Assembly (NCBI GenBank): GCA_018699955.1
Contig: JABISG010000115.1
Span: forward strand, 62,001 to 126,000
Reading direction: 5' to 3'
Source of the DNA: Planctomycetaceae bacterium
GTDB lineage: Bacteria; Planctomycetota; Planctomycetia; Planctomycetales; Planctomycetaceae
Length of the DNA: 64,000 bases
Part shown: positions 61,689-64,000 of the stretch, piece after piece
How the letters are laid out: every line of letters begins with the position of its first letter
How positions within the stretch are numbered: the stretch's first letter is position 1
Made by a program: the position numbers and the translations under genes
The notes under the pieces: generated by a model
What the model was told of the DNA's origin: nothing
The model's database searches: none
The model's input: the letters and a program-made list of their open reading frames with translations, nothing else

Positions 61689-62099
61689 CGCCTCCTGCTG
61701 AGGATTTCGATCCTGTCCCCGACGTTGCTCGCCATGCTACAAGGGTTAGCCGCAACCCGATAGGGGAGCGCGTTGCCGGATATTTATTCGACTTCGTCAC
61801 CAGCTTCCTTAACTCGTTGAGGCCGGTTGATGCCAAGAATCCATTGCCAACGTCAAACACTTGGCCGTAGATTCCCCCACCAATCTTCGACGTACAATCG
61901 ATCGAGGCTCGCAACACCTCGAACAACTTCCGAGTCACCTTGCCACTATACGCAGAATCATGACAGGTGGATCAGCTGATTCTTCAATCCTAACGAAGCG
62001 ATGTATTGTTCGTCGCGAGTCGTCAAAGTACCCGACTCACAGATTCAGAATGGTTATGTGCAGCAGGCGTTGGATGAAACCGGCTGCCCTTCGATTGGG

Positions 62100-62280
62100 G
62101 AGACATGGTTGGTGATTTGCTTGAGGTGCATCACCGCCGGCTACGACCGCATCACGCGCCGTCGCAGTGAAGCATCGCGGCCTTTGGTTCTATGTCGATG
62201 ATAGTAACATCAGCTCCAAATCAACCTTCAATCTGCTGTTGGAACTGTTCAATCTGGAGATTCGATCCGGTGGCTGTACA
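62100..62280 (+). pseudogene. C-terminal remnant of a conserved hypothetical protein
   Basis: The frame starting near 62163 reads VAVKHRGLWFYVDDSN then SKSTFNLLLELFNLE, which resembles the C-terminal end of a widespread uncharacterised bacterial family with a WFYIDD motif. The upstream part (about 62100-62165, GYDRITR) is in another frame, so at least one frameshift has occurred. The rest of the protein is not recognisable. Confidence 0.45.
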
Positions 62281-62369
62281 AGTGCGGCAACGAGTGGAAG
62301 TCGGCTTCAACTTTCGGTCTGGGCGATTTGCCATGCGCCTTGCGCGTATTGCAGCTTGCACTGCAGCAT

Positions 62370-62600
62370 ATCTCAGATCCAACGAAATCGAGGCAATGCT
62401 TCAACACTCGCGAAAGAATGCCTGGCACGCGTTTCTCTATACCAATGTTCGTTGCAGCAGCACACACGGGAGTACGTCTAAGTGAGTTGATGCGTTCGCA
62501 ACTCGCAGACATTCGCGAAGACGATTTGGTGATTCGTGAAAAGAAGCGCGGCGTGGGCAGCAAACGACGCGCCGAGATCCGATGTCGGGGCTGTTGATAA
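62370..62600 (+). pseudogene. frameshifted tyrosine recombinase (integrase) fragment
   Basis: One frame gives SNEIEAMLQHSRKNAWHAFLY and, after one extra base at about 62441, the next frame gives PMFVAAAHTGVRLSELMRSQ followed by DLVIREKKRG. This is the start of a phage-integrase catalytic domain with its first Arg (TGVRLSE). The later catalytic His, Arg and Tyr segments are missing, so it cannot be functional. It lies about 115 bases from the 3' end of the tRNA-Leu gene. Confidence 0.65.
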
Positions 62601-62670
62601 CAACGCTCAACGATCGGAAGCGAGACCATCCCGGCGGCCGGGATTTGTCCGCTTCCAATGGATGACCAAC

Positions 62671-62708
62671 AAAAAAGGACTCACGCCGAATTGACGTAAG
62701 TCCTTTTG
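62671..62708 (-). terminator. Rho-independent terminator of the tRNA-Leu gene
   Basis: AAAAGGACTCACG pairs with CGTAAGTCCTTTT (one mismatch). On the minus strand the stem is followed by a run of T. It begins eight bases after the tRNA 3' end. Confidence 0.85.
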
Positions 62709-62715
62709 TCGTAAG

Positions 62716-62800
62716 TGCCCAAGAGAGGACTCGAACCTCCACGTCCATTACGGACACTAGGTCCTGAACCTAGCGCGTCTGCCAATTCCGCCACTTGGGC
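62716..62800 (-). tRNA. tRNA-Leu (anticodon CAG)
   Basis: Read on the minus strand, the 85-base RNA has acceptor arms GCCCAAG and CTTGGGC, discriminator A, an anticodon stem CTAGG/CCTAG with loop TTCAGGA, a long variable arm typical of Leu, and a T arm containing GGTTCGAGTCC. CCA is not encoded. Confidence 0.96.
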
Positions 62801-63101
62801 CGCGTTTTACTGTCGCGGCGTCTTGGTTGTCGTCGTCGTCGCTCGTTTTGTCAAAGCAACGACGTGATAGGGAATTCTACCAAGTCAGAGCGCAAGGACA
62901 AGCCGAACGAGGCATCCGATAGACTTCCCCTGTCTTTCTTGCACAAAATGGTTTCTCGCACATTCAGGATCGGTCAAGGAACGCTAATGACGCGTTTCAC
63001 AGCGAGAGCGATCAGCGTGTTAGTTGAGAGGAAGTGGTCGGTCGTATAGAGTGTGGGTGTCGAGCGAATTGGACATCGGTCAGATGACGGGAGAACCAGA
63101 C
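62801..63101. other. intergenic region between tRNA-Leu and lipoprotein gene
   Basis: No supported gene. It should hold the tRNA promoter near 62810-62850 and the promoter of the lipoprotein gene. Confidence 0.4.
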
Positions 63102-64000
63102 ATGTGTGTCACCGGTGTTCGGGTTCCAACAGTCACCTGCGAAACTCCTTGTAGTTATTGCGTCAAAGTATCTCAGAGGCATGCACGCGGAGATTTGGCC
63201 TTCGGCAGTCGTGCGGTTTTGCTTTTCTTCGTTCTTCTGCTGAACGGCTGCGGGTCGTCGGGCGATTCCAATTCGGATCAAAGTTCTCCAGCCGCCAGTC
63301 CAGCGGGGGCCGATAAGTTAACCCACAGTCCTGGCCCGGTTTCGGTGCCGGCCGACAGCGAGAATTTCAACGCGTTCGATGAACCCGTGTTGCCGGCTTT
63401 AGCTGCGCAGGAAACACAGCCGAACGGCCCATCCGCTCCGAATGAAACGACACCCGAAACACCGAGTCTTGTTCCCGATAACCCGACTACGGACACTCCA
63501 ACGGCTCCGGCGGTCGTCGATTCGTCGTCGAACACCAAACCCAATGCTGCGTCGCTGCCACCGCGTCTGCCAATCCCCCATGAAGCAGCGCGACAAGCTG
63601 CGCTGAAGGCCGTTCTTGCGACCTTCGATGCCGACTTCAAGGCGACACAGGCGAGCAAAACTTTCGATCCGAAGAAGGCCTTGGTGGGAACGCTTCGGTC
63701 GGCTGCCTAAGAGGAAGGCATCGAACCGGCCACCAACTACGTACTGCTGCAACGGGCGCGTGAGCTGGCGGTTGAAATGTCCGATGTTGACCTGGCAATC
63801 GAAATCATCGACGAAATGGCCACCCGCTTTGAAATCGACGCGTTGGGGATGAAGGCCGAATCGTTGAGCGCATGCGCCGCCGCGACACGCAACCCGACAA
63901 TTCTGCTGAAGGCCTACCGACGCAGCTCGGAACAGTCTCACCCCGCAATCGAAAACGACAAATTCGATGTCGCCTTGGCGTTCATCGATGCGGCATCTCT
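63102..64000 (+). pseudogene. lipoprotein gene interrupted by one in-frame stop, truncated by the window
   Basis: The first part encodes a lipoprotein signal (FVLLLNGCGSS, cysteine at the end of the hydrophobic run), a long Pro/Thr/Ser-rich linker, and the start of a helical domain (AARQAALKAVLATFDADFKA). At 63708-63710 a TAA interrupts the frame, but the same frame stays open to the window end and reads ATNYVLLQRARELAVEMSDV then DLAIEIIDEMATRFEIDAL, typical of a planctomycete repeat-type helical domain. A single change of CAA to TAA would explain it. The start is taken as ATG 63102, after GGGAG; ATG 63084 is possible. Confidence 0.7.

Larger units (their letters stand above)
61689..62715. 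other. gene-poor region of decayed fragments
   Basis: Between the symporter gene and the tRNA no intact gene is seen. The part from about 62100 holds two recognisable but broken coding fragments (listed separately). Bases 61700-62000 contain only short frames with no recognised family. Confidence 0.5.

Noticed and set aside
61495..61938. Minus-strand protein overlapping the symporter start
   Set aside because: Its second half is the symporter coding sequence in another frame, and the first 60 residues match no family I recognise.

Overview
The window looks like a chromosomal segment of a planctomycete (Planctomycetota). This rests on family content: DUF1549/DUF1553 and DUF1501 proteins, cytochrome-c/WD40 fusions, DUF1559 pseudopilins, DUF1080 proteins, formylglycine sulfatases, an ECF sigma factor next to a giant membrane Ser/Thr kinase, a CRTAC1 protein, and many Tat- or Sec-exported proteins. 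The genus cannot be fixed from the sequence alone. Coding density is high, and strand switches are frequent, so most operons are short.

Layout. 1-3.3 kb: 3' end of a PQQ-propeller protein, a small TPR protein, then a metallophosphoesterase and a PhyH-type dioxygenase on the minus strand. 3.6-12.8 kb: an ECF sigma factor and a 2,864-residue kinase built of kinase, membrane anchor, four tandem WD40 modules, DUF1080-like domains and leucine-rich repeats. 12.9-18.6 kb: DUF1080 protein, MetE-like protein, two small membrane proteins and an MMPL/RND exporter. 18.6-23.8 kb: a long gene-poor stretch, a FliN-like SpoA protein, an MscS channel, a small hypothetical and an MFS transporter. 23.9-34.4 kb (all minus): DUF1549/1553 cytochrome-like protein, cytochrome-c/WD40 protein, large metzincin, PP2C phosphatase, PIG-L deacetylase and a degenerate alpha/beta hydrolase.

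34.5-46.2 kb: a blaI-like repressor behind a promoter flanked by two near-identical palindromes, then a 2,033-residue BlaR1-type M56 peptidase whose C-terminal sensor position holds 35 WD40 repeats. DUF1549/1553 and DUF1501 genes follow closely, then an EF-hand protein. This is the most coherent candidate for a signalling system. 46.2-53.5 kb: a c-heme protein, two sulfatases, a Gfo/Idh/MocA oxidoreductase and a sugar isomerase-like TIM barrel, suggesting use of sulfated polysaccharide. 53.5-55.3 kb: a TatC protein with about 350 extra residues, including leucine-rich repeats, in its first periplasmic loop; this is the most unusual single gene. 56-61.7 kb: DUF1559 pseudopilin, CRTAC1 protein, TPR protein and a dicarboxylate/amino-acid symporter. 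61.7-64 kb: decayed fragments including a frameshifted tyrosine recombinase, a tRNA-Leu(CAG), and a lipoprotein gene broken by one stop codon and running off the window.

Several exported proteins here carry twin-arginine-like signals (metallophosphoesterase, DUF1501, Gfo/Idh/MocA), so the modified TatC sits near likely clients. WD40 and 24-residue leucine-rich repeats recur in unrelated proteins of the window (kinase, M56 peptidase, cytochrome, TatC), pointing to domain shuffling.
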